In this document: positions 16,580 to 24,551 of the stretch, piece after piece
Numbering within the stretch: position 1 is the stretch's first letter
How the letters are laid out: each line of letters begins with the position of its first letter
Source: an uncultured Rhodospirillaceae bacterium
GTDB taxonomy: Bacteria; Pseudomonadota; Alphaproteobacteria; Rhodospirillales; Magnetospirillaceae
DNA length: 64,000 nucleotides
Reading direction: 5' to 3'
NCBI GenBank assembly: GCA_937887565.1
Contig: CALABS010000074.1
Coordinates: 62,001 to 126,000, forward strand
Translations under genes and position numbers: made by a program
Notes under the pieces: generated by a model
What the model saw: the letters and a program-made list of their open reading frames with translations, nothing else
Databases searched by the model: none
Told to the model about the DNA's origin: nothing

Positions 16580-17127
16580 AGCGCGACGAGCCTCCCGATG
16601 ACGGCGTCGGCGGGAACCGCGCCGAAATAGCGGCCGTCGAAGGAGCCGGAAACGCCCTCCATCAGCAGGAAGACCTCGCCCGTACCGAGGCGTCGGCACC
16701 CCTGCCAAGCCGGCAGCGTTCGGGCCCAGGCATCGGCAGCGAGACGCACGGCGGCGACATGGCCGTTGATGGTGACGGCGGCGCCGAGACCGCAGATCTC
16801 GTCGCCGGCCTGAGCGGCAATGCGCTTGATGAGCGGTACGCCGGCCGGCAGATAGCTGCGCTCGGCGGCGAGGTGCGCGGCCTCGGCCGGAGGCCGGGCC
16901 AGCACCAGGTCGCCGGGCCGGACCGGTCCGCTCACTCTATAATAGAGCCCGAGCGGCGCGCTGGCGGTGGCGTTCCACACCAGGCGGGGCGCCGGATCGG
17001 CCAGCGCAGCGAAGCCGATCAGAGTGAGCCCGGCGAGGCCAAGGGCGAGCGTCACGCCCGGGTGCTTGCGCCCGCGCCGGCGCCGCGGCGGCGTCAGCAC
17101 GCCGCTGGCGGAGAGGCGCTCACGCAT
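16567..17127 (-). CDS. traF: S26-family conjugative peptidase TraF
   Basis: A 186-aa membrane serine peptidase, which in IncP plasmids matures and cyclises the TrbC pilin. The start at 17127 gives a basic N-terminus and one membrane helix (about residues 25-45). The catalytic serine is in the ASAPLGLYYR block and the catalytic lysine in LIKRIAA; FDGRYFGAVP near the end is also typical. It overlaps the HTH gene by 8 nt and the transglycosylase by 13 nt. Confidence 0.92.
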   Translation of the reverse strand: MRERLSASGVLTPPRRRRGRKHPGVTLALGLAGLTLIGFAALADPAPRLVWNATASAPLGLYYRVSGPVRPGDLVLARPPAEAAHLAAERSYLPAGVPLIKRIAAQAGDEICGLGAAVTINGHVAAVRLAADAWARTLPAWQGCRRLGTGEVFLLMEGVSGSFDGRYFGAVPADAVIGRLVALWTW

Positions 17128-17347
17128 CGGAGGTCGACCGCTTGGCACGCCCGGTCGACCAGGCGTCGAGGTCGTCGATGTGGTAGCGCACGTAACGGCC
17201 GTGCTTGCGATATTTCGGCCCGCCGCCGACCGTGCGCATCTTCTCCAGCGTCCGGCGCGACAGGCCGACATAGAAGGCGGCCTGGGCGGTGGAGAGGAAC
17301 GGGCTGCCCTTTCGGGCATTGGCCGCCCGGGTGTTTTCGTCGTCCAT
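17120..17347 (-). CDS. Excisionase-like helix-turn-helix protein
   Basis: A 75-aa protein with an AlpA/HTH_17-like winged helix (FLSTAQAAFYVGLSRRTLEKMR, then the wing PKYRKHGRYVRYHIDDLDAW). Such proteins act as excisionases or regulators of ICE genes. The start at 17347 lies 6 nt downstream (minus strand) of a hairpin-rich leader. It heads a coupled run with traF, the transglycosylase and probably the relaxase. Confidence 0.85.
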   Translation of the reverse strand: MDDENTRAANARKGSPFLSTAQAAFYVGLSRRTLEKMRTVGGGPKYRKHGRYVRYHIDDLDAWSTGRAKRSTSDA

Positions 17348-17352
17348 GGACT

Positions 17353-17463
17353 CCCTCCGTCGCTGATGGACCAAGGGCGGCGCGAATGCCGCCAATGGGG
17401 CGAGGATGGGCGACGGAGGGGGCGCCCGGGGACGGGCGAAAACTCGCATCCGAGTTTTCGCCC
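17353..17463 (-). promoter_or_regulatory. Hairpin-rich leader of the HTH-traF operon
   Basis: Three perfect inverted repeats: CCCTCCGTCG/CGACGGAGGG (17353-17362 with 17411-17420), enclosing GGCGGC/GCCGCC (17376-17393), and GGGCGAAAACTCG/CGAGTTTTCGCCC with a 4-nt loop (17434-17463). The first stem ends 6 nt from the HTH start codon and could hide its ribosome-binding site. This is a regulatory leader by position; the mechanism is unknown. Confidence 0.5.
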
Positions 17464-17486
17464 CCTCTCCCTGGCCGGCGGGCGAA

Positions 17487-17512
17487 GCCCCCGCGCCGGG
17501 TGGCGCGGGGGC
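17487..17512 (-). terminator. Hairpin after the DUF736 gene
   Basis: An 11-bp perfect stem GCCCCCGCGCC/GGCGCGGGGGC with a 4-nt loop, 9 nt beyond the DUF736 stop. It has no T-run, so termination is only likely, not shown. Confidence 0.5.
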
Positions 17513-17520
17513 TGGTCGCC

Positions 17521-17844
17521 TCAGTCGGCCGGGTTCCAGATGAGGGCGAAGACGTCGTCGTCATCCTGGCCGGCGGCGCGGCCGAGGTTGGCGTAGAGCT
17601 TCCTGGGGCCAAATTCCGGCGCGGCGAGGCCGAGGCTCACGTAGCTCTTGCCCGAAGTCTCGCCCACCCGGATCCAGCCGGCGCCGATCTCCACGCCCTG
17701 GGTCAACACCCGGAAGTCCGGCTGCATGTCGTTGGCCTTGGCGCCATTGGGGATGATGTCGATGTCGGCGCGGATGGAGAGGGTCTTGATCTGGCCCTTG
17801 TAGCCGCCGGTGGGGAGCTTGGTGACGTAACCGATCGCAGGCAT
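17521..17844 (-). CDS. DUF736 domain protein
   Basis: A 107-aa protein starting MPAIGYVTK at 17844, with the DUF736 pattern: YKGQIKTLSIRADIDIIPN, IGAGWIRVGETSGKSYVSL and LYANLGRAAGQDDDDVFALIW. DUF736 proteins are a near-constant part of alphaproteobacterial ICE and plasmid maintenance regions; their biochemical role is unknown. A 200-nt multi-branched palindromic leader stands 57 nt upstream. Confidence 0.9.
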   Translation of the reverse strand: MPAIGYVTKLPTGGYKGQIKTLSIRADIDIIPNGAKANDMQPDFRVLTQGVEIGAGWIRVGETSGKSYVSLGLAAPEFGPRKLYANLGRAAGQDDDDVFALIWNPAD

Positions 17845-17901
17845 CTTTCGTCTCCTTGTTCGCTTCGCGGGGGCCATTCCCCCTGCGATGGCCGACCGTT
17901 G

Positions 17902-18101
17902 ATGGGCGCGTCCGACCCCGGTGAACCCAGACGCCCGCAGGGCGTCCACCGTAGGTGGATGGCCAAAGGCCATCTGGGCCGAAGCAACGCGGAGGACCCG
18001 AGCGAAGGGCTTTTTTGCAGCGCAGCGGCCGCGAGGAGCCGCCGAAGGGGGCGGGGAAAAAAGCTCGGAGCGACGGTTTCACCGGGGACGGCGACGCCCA
18101 T
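17902..18101 (-). promoter_or_regulatory. Element A: 200-nt multi-branched palindromic leader of DUF736
   Basis: Nested pairing: outer stems ATGGGCG/CGCCCAT (17902-17908 with 18095-18101) and CCCCGGTGAA/TTCACCGGGG (17916-17925 with 18078-18087). Inside is a complete four-way junction (17926-17978): stem CCCAGA/TCTGGG enclosing three hairpins CGCCC/GGGCG, TCCACC/GGTGGA and TGGCC/GGCCA, each with a 3-nt loop and no unpaired base between arms. Further right is GCTTTTTT/AAAAAAGC (18009-18016 with 18057-18064). It shares the 11-mer GCGGAGGACCC (17989-17999) with element B before ArdC. Confidence 0.65.
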
Positions 18102-18587
18102 AGGTCTGGCGCTGGAGCAGGGGGATGGCCCGGTGAAGGACGAGACGGAAGCGCGCGGTTGATGACGCCACCGTGCCGACGGTAGGCACGATCAGGGGGC
18201 AGTCATACCTCTTGTCGACGCCGTGACCGCAACCATCCGAGGTGGCTCGGCGACGGGACAAGCGGCATCTTCCTAACGATCCAGGCCAACGGAACGTGGC
18301 GCCGGCTGCCATGGACCGAGGATATTTGGCCTGCATGACGAGAGCGCCATCCTTGCCGTACCGGGACGTTGGCATTCCTGTTCCGCAGATGTTGATGGCC
18401 GTATTGTCGGCGTCCACTGCCGGGTCGCTAGAACTGACGACCAATATCTCAACTGCGACCGCCCTTCTGAGGTGGGCCTGTTCGGCCGAGAAAGTCGCTC
18501 TTGCCCGTGATCCGAGATGACCGAAATGGGCCGGAAGCGGACCGTCCGACTTTTTGCGTCGAACGCGCGCGTGTGATCGCGAATGTT
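18102..18587. other. Gap without supported gene
   Basis: About 490 nt between element A and the end of the Argonaute gene. Short reading frames exist on both strands but match nothing recognisable and have no convincing ribosome-binding sites. A small hairpin, GTGCC/GGCAC, occurs near 18173-18190. It probably contains the left boundary of the inserted defence cargo. Confidence 0.5.
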
Positions 18588-20042
18588 TCAGATATAGCGG
18601 GCGTAATCTGAACTGACCTTTTGGTCCGTCGTGTATTTCAACACCTCACCCACGGCCCGCGCCGCCCGGATCGGGATCGGTAGCTTCTGGTTCATCTGGG
18701 TGGAGTTCCAGTTGATCTTCGTCAGCGCGAGCACCTCGCTGGCGATTTGGGCAATTGTGCTGTCGCTTCCCTTATAAGGGCACAGCAAAAGGGGCTTGGG
18801 ATCATACTGACCGGGGTACGTTCCGTAATAAGGCATGCTGCCATTCGTGTAGAGCAGGCCCTTTCCATCAAGCTCGACGAATGTCCCCCGCATCACAGGG
18901 TAGTTCCCGTCCCTCAAAACTTTTGCCGAGTATGATTCCTGCACCCAGACAAGGTCACGAAGCTCTGTCCCTGCCTCGTTCAGAGCCTCGAAAATCCCCT
19001 CCGCCTCTTCTTCGCGGAATTGCGACGTTTTCAGAACTATCACACGTGCAGGATAGTTCTTGTGATGGCCTTTGTAGGCGCTCAACGCATCGGCTATCAG
19101 TTGGTGGGCATCATCCTGCGTCATGTAGGGATGGCGGCCACGGCTTTCGGTCTGGGCACGCTTTCCCTTGAGAATGAATCCGCGCCCCCTTTCGTCGAAC
19201 ATCTGGGCGGCACTGGTGAATAGTTGCTGCCCTCCGACTTCGCGATAGAAGCTGATCCCGATGTAGCAGGCGGTAAACTCGCCATCCTGCGGCATCTTCC
19301 GCCATGGGATGCGACCCGTTCCCTTGTAATAGAGAGTCGTGAGCAGGTTCCAAGTCCGGTCAGCCTGATCCTGTATCTTCCGCGAGCTGCTCTCCTTGAT
19401 CTTGCGCGGGATGCTGGCCTTCTCGTCGAACACATCCTCCCAGGCAATCTGGATGGGGAAGCTCAGGCCCATGGCTTTTGCCTTGAGCATGCCGCGGAAA
19501 TCCGGGGCATCCGATCCGCCGCTGTCATCCTTCTCGACGGTCGCATTGGCATCAACCTTTGCATTCCACACACGTTCGATGAGGCTGATTGGCAGCGCCA
19601 CGATGGCGACATCAGGCCGATGGCGGCTCTCGTCGAGGGTCTGAAGCTCCTGAAGGATCTCGTCGACCGCCATTTCGACGGCCTTGGCGTGATGTGGCTC
19701 CTTCCTGATCTTGTCAATCTTCGCCTGTGAGATGGCGGCGGTTGCACCATCCGGAATGTCGAATCTACAGCGGAAGGGGTTCTGGTTGCCGAGGCCGGGG
19801 AAGTCGGGGTGAAGGTTTGGATGCTTCTCACCCTTGCCCTGAAAACCAGCGGCGGCTTCGTCCAAGAATCTCTTGGTGTCCTCAACTGTTTTCGCACTGC
19901 CCACCACGGCGATGTTCACCACATCTCCGGTCGGGATTTGTAATGGTCCGGCTTCGAAGAGGCCCAGCCGCGGATCGGGATGGTGGTGCTTGTCGCCGAA
20001 TTCGAGGTGCGGCTCTTCAAATATCTTTGTTTCGAACTTCAT
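18588..20042 (-). CDS. Short prokaryotic Argonaute (MID-PIWI), catalytically inactive type
   Basis: 484 aa, the usual length of short pAgos. It opens with the family start (EPHLEFGDKHHHPDPRLGLFEAGPL, residues 10-34), has a MID-like alpha/beta half with IAVVGSAKTVEDTKRFL and VAIVALP, and a PIWI half from about residue 255. The first catalytic Asp position reads YIGISFYRE (residues 260-268), Ser instead of Asp, so slicer activity is not expected. The start overlaps the stop of the DREN-APAZ gene by 4 nt. In SPARDA systems the pair binds guide RNA and target DNA to activate the nuclease partner. Confidence 0.88.
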   Translation of the reverse strand: MKFETKIFEEPHLEFGDKHHHPDPRLGLFEAGPLQIPTGDVVNIAVVGSAKTVEDTKRFLDEAAAGFQGKGEKHPNLHPDFPGLGNQNPFRCRFDIPDGATAAISQAKIDKIRKEPHHAKAVEMAVDEILQELQTLDESRHRPDVAIVALPISLIERVWNAKVDANATVEKDDSGGSDAPDFRGMLKAKAMGLSFPIQIAWEDVFDEKASIPRKIKESSSRKIQDQADRTWNLLTTLYYKGTGRIPWRKMPQDGEFTACYIGISFYREVGGQQLFTSAAQMFDERGRGFILKGKRAQTESRGRHPYMTQDDAHQLIADALSAYKGHHKNYPARVIVLKTSQFREEEAEGIFEALNEAGTELRDLVWVQESYSAKVLRDGNYPVMRGTFVELDGKGLLYTNGSMPYYGTYPGQYDPKPLLLCPYKGSDSTIAQIASEVLALTKINWNSTQMNQKLPIPIRAARAVGEVLKYTTDQKVSSDYARYI

Positions 20043-21361
20043 CCGAACAGCCGCTCCTGCTTGCTATCGGGTTCGGGCGCCGCCTTCTTAGGCGAACCCC
20101 AGACGTCCTCCGGCACTCGCGTCGAGAGTGCAACGGTCGGCGGTTCACCGAATTTCAGGCAGGGTGCGGACGAAGCTTGTGCGAATAGGCTCTTCGCATC
20201 CCGCTCCGGCTGAGTGAGAAAGCGGTGCCACATGATGACTTGGCCACGTAGAGAGGCGCTGTTATCCAGCCGCTTTTTGCCCGCCAGAAGTGCCCCAGGA
20301 TATGAGTGGGGAATAAACCCGTTGGTTGTGAAAAAATAAGTCGGGTTAATCACCAAATACCATTGGTCGAACAATCGCTCAAAACGAGGTTGAAATGCGT
20401 GGTGTCGGACGAATTCCACTCTGGCCGTGTCACCCTTGCTGATTGACACGTTAACAACTTCTGTGGATGTTTTCTTTTTTGAGGCTTCGTACGCGAAGGT
20501 CCGTGTTGTGTTTTCAGCCTTTGCTCTGAAGTAAAATAGCTTGCCAACCTTGCTCCAACCGAGGTCAGCGCGGACCTGATGTCCGAAAGCACTCTTAAGG
20601 AGGTAGGCGAAGGTATTTTGTTCGTCGTGGTCTTCGTGGAAAGCCAAGTAGGAAGTGTCAATGCCCTCGACTTGATCGAGGTCGACAATTCGATGACAGG
20701 CATTTTCACGAGGATTCGAAAATGACCAGAATCTCCCGCCCTTGATAACCCAGTCGAAGCGTGCAGGCTCGTCAGCGCCCAGCAGGATTGCCGCGGCCTG
20801 CTTGGACGTGTAGGGCGTTGAGGAAACGAACATTTCCGTCGGCAACGTCAAGGGAAGTATGTTTACCAGCGCATCTTCCCCGCCTCCCAGCGGCGGAACA
20901 TAATAGCCAAAGCCGGTCTTGGGTACTGTCAGCGCGGCGAGACGATCCACTGCGTTGGCGTCCAAGACGTCATTCGCTTTATCGAAATGGAGCTTTCGGT
21001 CATCAGGATTTGGGTCGAGCGTTACTGGCTTCCAATAAATCGTCTCATCGGATTTGCGATAGAGGACGATAATAATGGGGAGGTTTGACCCCTGCCAGTA
21101 GGCCAAGTCAGCCTGGCGAAGCAGATAGGTGAGCCCGCTATCGTCTTCTGACGAATAGCGTGCCGACTCTGTCGCTTTGACCTGAACCGCGATCATGCGG
21201 GCGAGCGGCTTCCCGTTGTCCATCACCTCCGCGATCCCGTCTATTCCAGCTTCCAGCCGTGAGCGGCCATCAAACTGAAAGCCGATATTGAGGAAGCGCA
21301 GACGAACTGCCGCTTCGCCGATCTCACCCAGAAGTTGGTTTGACGTGATGGTTTTGGACAT
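20039..21361 (-). CDS. DREN-APAZ effector nuclease (DUF4365 plus APAZ), SPARDA partner
   Basis: 440 aa. The N-terminal 150 residues are a DUF4365-like PD-(D/E)xK nuclease: GEIGE at 12-16, GIDG with Asp 41, and QVK with Lys 62. The C-terminal half is an APAZ domain, recognised by VRHHAFQPRFERLFDQWY followed by INPTYFFTTNGF. The start at 21361 (MSKTITS) is used because the upstream frame is GC-rich shadow. It is the first gene of a two-gene operon with the short pAgo. Known SPARDA effectors degrade DNA indiscriminately after target recognition and protect the population from plasmids or phages. Confidence 0.88.
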   Translation of the reverse strand: MSKTITSNQLLGEIGEAAVRLRFLNIGFQFDGRSRLEAGIDGIAEVMDNGKPLARMIAVQVKATESARYSSEDDSGLTYLLRQADLAYWQGSNLPIIIVLYRKSDETIYWKPVTLDPNPDDRKLHFDKANDVLDANAVDRLAALTVPKTGFGYYVPPLGGGEDALVNILPLTLPTEMFVSSTPYTSKQAAAILLGADEPARFDWVIKGGRFWSFSNPRENACHRIVDLDQVEGIDTSYLAFHEDHDEQNTFAYLLKSAFGHQVRADLGWSKVGKLFYFRAKAENTTRTFAYEASKKKTSTEVVNVSISKGDTARVEFVRHHAFQPRFERLFDQWYLVINPTYFFTTNGFIPHSYPGALLAGKKRLDNSASLRGQVIMWHRFLTQPERDAKSLFAQASSAPCLKFGEPPTVALSTRVPEDVWGSPKKAAPEPDSKQERLFG

Positions 21362-21551
21362 GCCGTGATGGTAGAACAATTCAAGCACGCCGTTAAGCGT
21401 TTTTGGCTGGACCTGGGCCCGACCGCAGCGACGTCGTTGTGGGCTATGGCCTTGCGGCGTGCCGGAATCACTGGACCACGAATTAATGTCGAGCGCGGGT
21501 GGTTGGTCAGCAGATGGCTTGCGCCTGGCCGGCTGGAACCGCCACGACAAA

Positions 21552-21587
21552 GGCTTCGCCCCCGCGCGTCAGCGCGGGGGCGAAGCC
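21552..21587 (-). terminator. 16-bp hairpin between parB and the defence operon
   Basis: A perfect 16-bp stem GGCTTCGCCCCCGCGC/GCGCGGGGGCGAAGCC with loop GTCA. It lies downstream of the leftward parB gene and before the DREN-APAZ start. A weaker GCGGGCGGC/GCCGCCCGC hairpin follows the parB stop directly (about 21629-21656). It probably separates the two transcription units. It resembles the hairpin at 17487-17512 in its CCCCCGCGC core. Confidence 0.6.
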
Positions 21588-21661
21588 CGCCGGTATTACC
21601 CCGGAAGAGGTAGGACGAAGGAAGAAAGCGGGCGGCGCCCCCTGCCGCCGCCCGCCATGAC

Positions 21662-23386
21662 TCATTGGGTGGCGAACAGCCCGCCGATGGCGGCCCAATG
21701 CTCGGCGGCGCGCACCCCGCCCCGCTCGGTGTAGGCGCGCGCCGGGAAGGCCATCCATCCCGGCAGCCAGTTCTCCACCTTGGCGCGACCGTTGGCGCCC
21801 TCCAAACAGTCGCGGATGATCTTCTTTTGGGTGGCGGTTTTCTCGGTCAGATTGCCGTCGGCTACCATCTTGCCGGCCACCTCGGCCAGCATGGCGTTGA
21901 TCACCGGCTTGTCGCGCATCAGTTCGAAGAAGGTGTCGTCGGGCTGCCAATGGGCGCGCATGTCCACCTTGAGATGCACGCCTGCCGCCTCCACCAGGGC
22001 ACTGCCCGCCTCCAGGGTTTCACCCATCACCAGCGCGAGAACCGCCATCACCTCGGCCTCGGGCAACGCCAGCAAGCGGGCGAATATATCGGCGGCGGCG
22101 AAGCCGTCGCCATTGGCGCGGACCATATGGGAACGGTCCTCGGGCATGCCGAGGACGGCGAGCATTTCGGCCCGGCGGGCGGCGAAGGCAGCTTGCGCCG
22201 AACTGGCGGCAAGGCTGGCGGCGATGGCTTCGCCCCCGGCGTCCTGCGGCTCGGGTGATACCTGCCACAGCCGCGACCCGGCGATGGCATGGGCCAGCAT
22301 CAGCCGCAACGCCACGCCGGGATGGTCGAGCAATACGGTACGGACGGCGGCATGGCGATGCAGATCAAGATAGGTCTGCAACGCCTTGGTCACCTCGGGG
22401 CGAACCGGCTTTTCCGTATCGCTTCCTGCCGGGTCGGTGCCGTTGGCGCGGCCCTGGCGCTTGGCCTCCTTGCGCGACAGCCAGCCCTCGAATACCTCCA
22501 CCTCGCCCCGCTGGCTGACGGTGACGAACACCTTGCCGCCCTTCTTCTTCGGGGTCTTCTCGTAATCCCATTCGTGGAAGCGCTGGCCGGTTTCCAGCAC
22601 CTCAACCGCCGGCCAGCCGGCGGCCAACAGGTTGTCCCGCTTGGCGGCGACGGCGCGGTTCTGCAGCGTCCAGAACTGTTCGGCATCGGCGAAATAGGCA
22701 TCCTCGCCGAACAGGTCGGTGACGATTGGCCCGGTGTAGTCCTCCAGCGGGAACAGCGCCACCTTGGTGGAGAGGGAATTGCCGCCGAACAGCCATTGCT
22801 TCAACTGGAAGCCGCGCGGGGCATGGGCCTCCTTGTCGGCATAAAGGCGGTGCCATTCCTTCTGCTGCACCTTGCTCGCCATGGTGAGATGGCGGACGGT
22901 TTCCGCATCGATCTCGCCCTTGCGATAAAGTGAACGGATGGCCGGCAGCAGGTTGCCCAGCGCGAGACGGCGCCGCACCATGATTTCGGTAATGCCGAAG
23001 GTGGCGGCGATCTGAGCGACGGTGCGGCCTTCCTTGATCAGGCGGGAAAAGGTTTCGTGCTGGGCCATCTCGTCGGGATCGAGGCGGGCAAGGTTCTCGA
23101 TCAGCGAGGCTTCCAGCGCTTCGGCGTCGTCGCCCGGCGCCATCACGGCGCAGGGCAGCGGCTCGATCTCGGCGCCATCCTCGGCCAGGGCCTTGGCGGC
23201 GAAGTAGCGCCGCCGCCCGGCCACCACCTCGAATCCCTCATGGTTGGGGCGGACCAAGAGCGGTTGCAGGATGCCGCGCGCGCGGATGCTGGGCAGGATG
23301 TCGGAGACGTCGGGGGCGGCCTTGCCGTGACGCATGTTGAGGGCGGACACGGACAGGTCGGACAGCGGGATATGACGCAATTCCAT
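21662..23386 (-). CDS. parB: ParB/RepB/Spo0J-type partition protein
   Basis: 574 aa from the ATG at 23386, which has GGAGG 6 nt upstream. It has an N-terminal ParB nuclease-like domain (IPLSDLSVSALNMRHG...GILQPLLVRP...VAGRRRYFAAKAL with the CTP-binding type motif ENLARLDPDEMAQ), and an HTH (VAQIAATFGITEIMVRRRLALGNL). A long C-terminal region is specific to ICE/plasmid ParB-like proteins (about 700 aa in some relatives). No ParA is adjacent. It could serve element maintenance or as an early protein in recipients. Confidence 0.88.
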   Translation of the reverse strand: MELRHIPLSDLSVSALNMRHGKAAPDVSDILPSIRARGILQPLLVRPNHEGFEVVAGRRRYFAAKALAEDGAEIEPLPCAVMAPGDDAEALEASLIENLARLDPDEMAQHETFSRLIKEGRTVAQIAATFGITEIMVRRRLALGNLLPAIRSLYRKGEIDAETVRHLTMASKVQQKEWHRLYADKEAHAPRGFQLKQWLFGGNSLSTKVALFPLEDYTGPIVTDLFGEDAYFADAEQFWTLQNRAVAAKRDNLLAAGWPAVEVLETGQRFHEWDYEKTPKKKGGKVFVTVSQRGEVEVFEGWLSRKEAKRQGRANGTDPAGSDTEKPVRPEVTKALQTYLDLHRHAAVRTVLLDHPGVALRLMLAHAIAGSRLWQVSPEPQDAGGEAIAASLAASSAQAAFAARRAEMLAVLGMPEDRSHMVRANGDGFAAADIFARLLALPEAEVMAVLALVMGETLEAGSALVEAAGVHLKVDMRAHWQPDDTFFELMRDKPVINAMLAEVAGKMVADGNLTEKTATQKKIIRDCLEGANGRAKVENWLPGWMAFPARAYTERGGVRAAEHWAAIGGLFATQ

Positions 23387-23402
23387 GATAACCTCCGTGG
23401 GG

Positions 23403-23600
23403 TCAGAACAGGTCGAGCTGGCGGCGGGCGTCGAGGTCGAACAGGCCGACATCCAGCGGCTTCTGCGGCACTCGGGGCTTGAGCGGCGCCGTCCAGCGGT
23501 GTTCAAGGCGTTGACGCAGGCTGACCGGGGCCACGCCGGGGATGAGCATCTGCTCGCCCTCGGGCGTCGGCTCGATCAGGGGAAGCGGGGTCCCGGTCAT
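23403..23600 (-). CDS. Small conserved ICE protein
   Basis: A 65-aa protein between ardC and parB, overlapping ardC by 4 nt (ATGA). It has no recognised domain; it is Pro/Leu/Arg-rich and ends DVGLFDLDARRQLDLF. The tight coupling and constant position suggest a real gene. Function unknown. Confidence 0.7.
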   Translation of the reverse strand: MTGTPLPLIEPTPEGEQMLIPGVAPVSLRQRLEHRWTAPLKPRVPQKPLDVGLFDLDARRQLDLF

Positions 23601-24523
23601 GCCGCCGCGCCTCCCGCCCCCTGCGGGGGCTCACGGAGGGCCAAGAGATAATCGGCGGCCTTGCTGGCATGGCTGGCGGCGCGGAAGATGGCGCGGTTGT
23701 CCTCGCGCAACACCTCCAGCCATGAGCCGATGTAGTCGGCGTGGCGCACGGTGGGCGTGATGGACAGCGACGCGCAGACGAAGGCGCCGGCCATCTCGGC
23801 CACCAGTTCTTCCCGCGCGTAGGCCGAAGAGGCGAAGCGCCCGGAGAAGTCGCGGGCCAGCCGCGACTTGTGCCCCGTCCAATGGCCCAATTCGTGGAAG
23901 CAAGTGCGGTAATAGTTGATCTGCTCGAAGAAGGCCGGTTGCGGCGGCACCCGGATGTAGTCCTCGGCGGGCGAATAGAAGGCGCGTTCCCCGCCAATGC
24001 GGATGTCGGCTTGCGTCGCGGCCATCAGGGCTTCGGCCTGGGGGATGATCTGCCGCTCGGGCAGCGGCGGCCCTGCCGCCGTCAGCGCCTCGGGCAGGCC
24101 GTCGCATTGGGCGACGTTGAACACGGTGAAGCGCTTGAGGAACGGTACCGACTCCGGGTCGGTGCCTTCGGCCTCGGCCCGCACCTTTTCGCCCTTCGGG
24201 ATAAAACGGTTGGCGAAGAACACGGTGCAGCCGCGTTCGCCCTTGCGGACGGCGCCCCCCAAATCGAGGGCTTGGCGGAAGGTGAGCCACGTCTGGGCGG
24301 GGTAACCTTGGGCGATCACCTCGCCCCACAAGATCAGGATATTGATGCCGGAATAGCGCCGGCCGGTGGCGGCATTGGTGGGCAGGCCCAAACCGGCCTT
24401 GGCCCGGCCCCAGGGCTGCACCCAGGGCAGCCGGCCGGCCTCCAGCTCGGCAATGATGCGGTCGGTCACCTCCTGGTAGAGGCTGGGCTTGCTGCTGGAT
24501 GGGGATTTCTCTCGTCGATCCAT
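23597..24523 (-). CDS. ardC: ArdC-family antirestriction protein
   Basis: 308 aa from the ATG at 24523. It has an N-terminal ssDNA-binding ArdC domain (SLYQEVTDRIIAELEAGRLPWVQPW, then the GLPTNAATGRRYSGIN block) and a C-terminal metalloprotease-like domain with HELGH at residues 210-214. ArdC proteins protect incoming single-stranded DNA from restriction. It heads the ardC-small protein-parB operon and stands about 30 nt from the large palindromic element B. Confidence 0.93.
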   Translation of the reverse strand: MDRREKSPSSSKPSLYQEVTDRIIAELEAGRLPWVQPWGRAKAGLGLPTNAATGRRYSGINILILWGEVIAQGYPAQTWLTFRQALDLGGAVRKGERGCTVFFANRFIPKGEKVRAEAEGTDPESVPFLKRFTVFNVAQCDGLPEALTAAGPPLPERQIIPQAEALMAATQADIRIGGERAFYSPAEDYIRVPPQPAFFEQINYYRTCFHELGHWTGHKSRLARDFSGRFASSAYAREELVAEMAGAFVCASLSITPTVRHADYIGSWLEVLREDNRAIFRAASHASKAADYLLALREPPQGAGGAAA

Positions 24524-24551
24524 GGCGGCTCCTCTTGCTTCCTGCCGCGCA

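Noticed and set aside
18079..18520. Two short open frames on opposite strands left of the Argonaute gene
   Set aside because: No family resemblance, no convincing ribosome-binding site, and unusual composition; treated as non-coding.
20039..21361. Possible TIR or Sir2 effector (SPARTA or SPARSA) partner of the short Argonaute
   Set aside because: The N-terminal domain shows a restriction-like nuclease pattern (GEIGE, GIDG, QVK) and no NAD-binding or TIR motifs, so SPARDA fits better.
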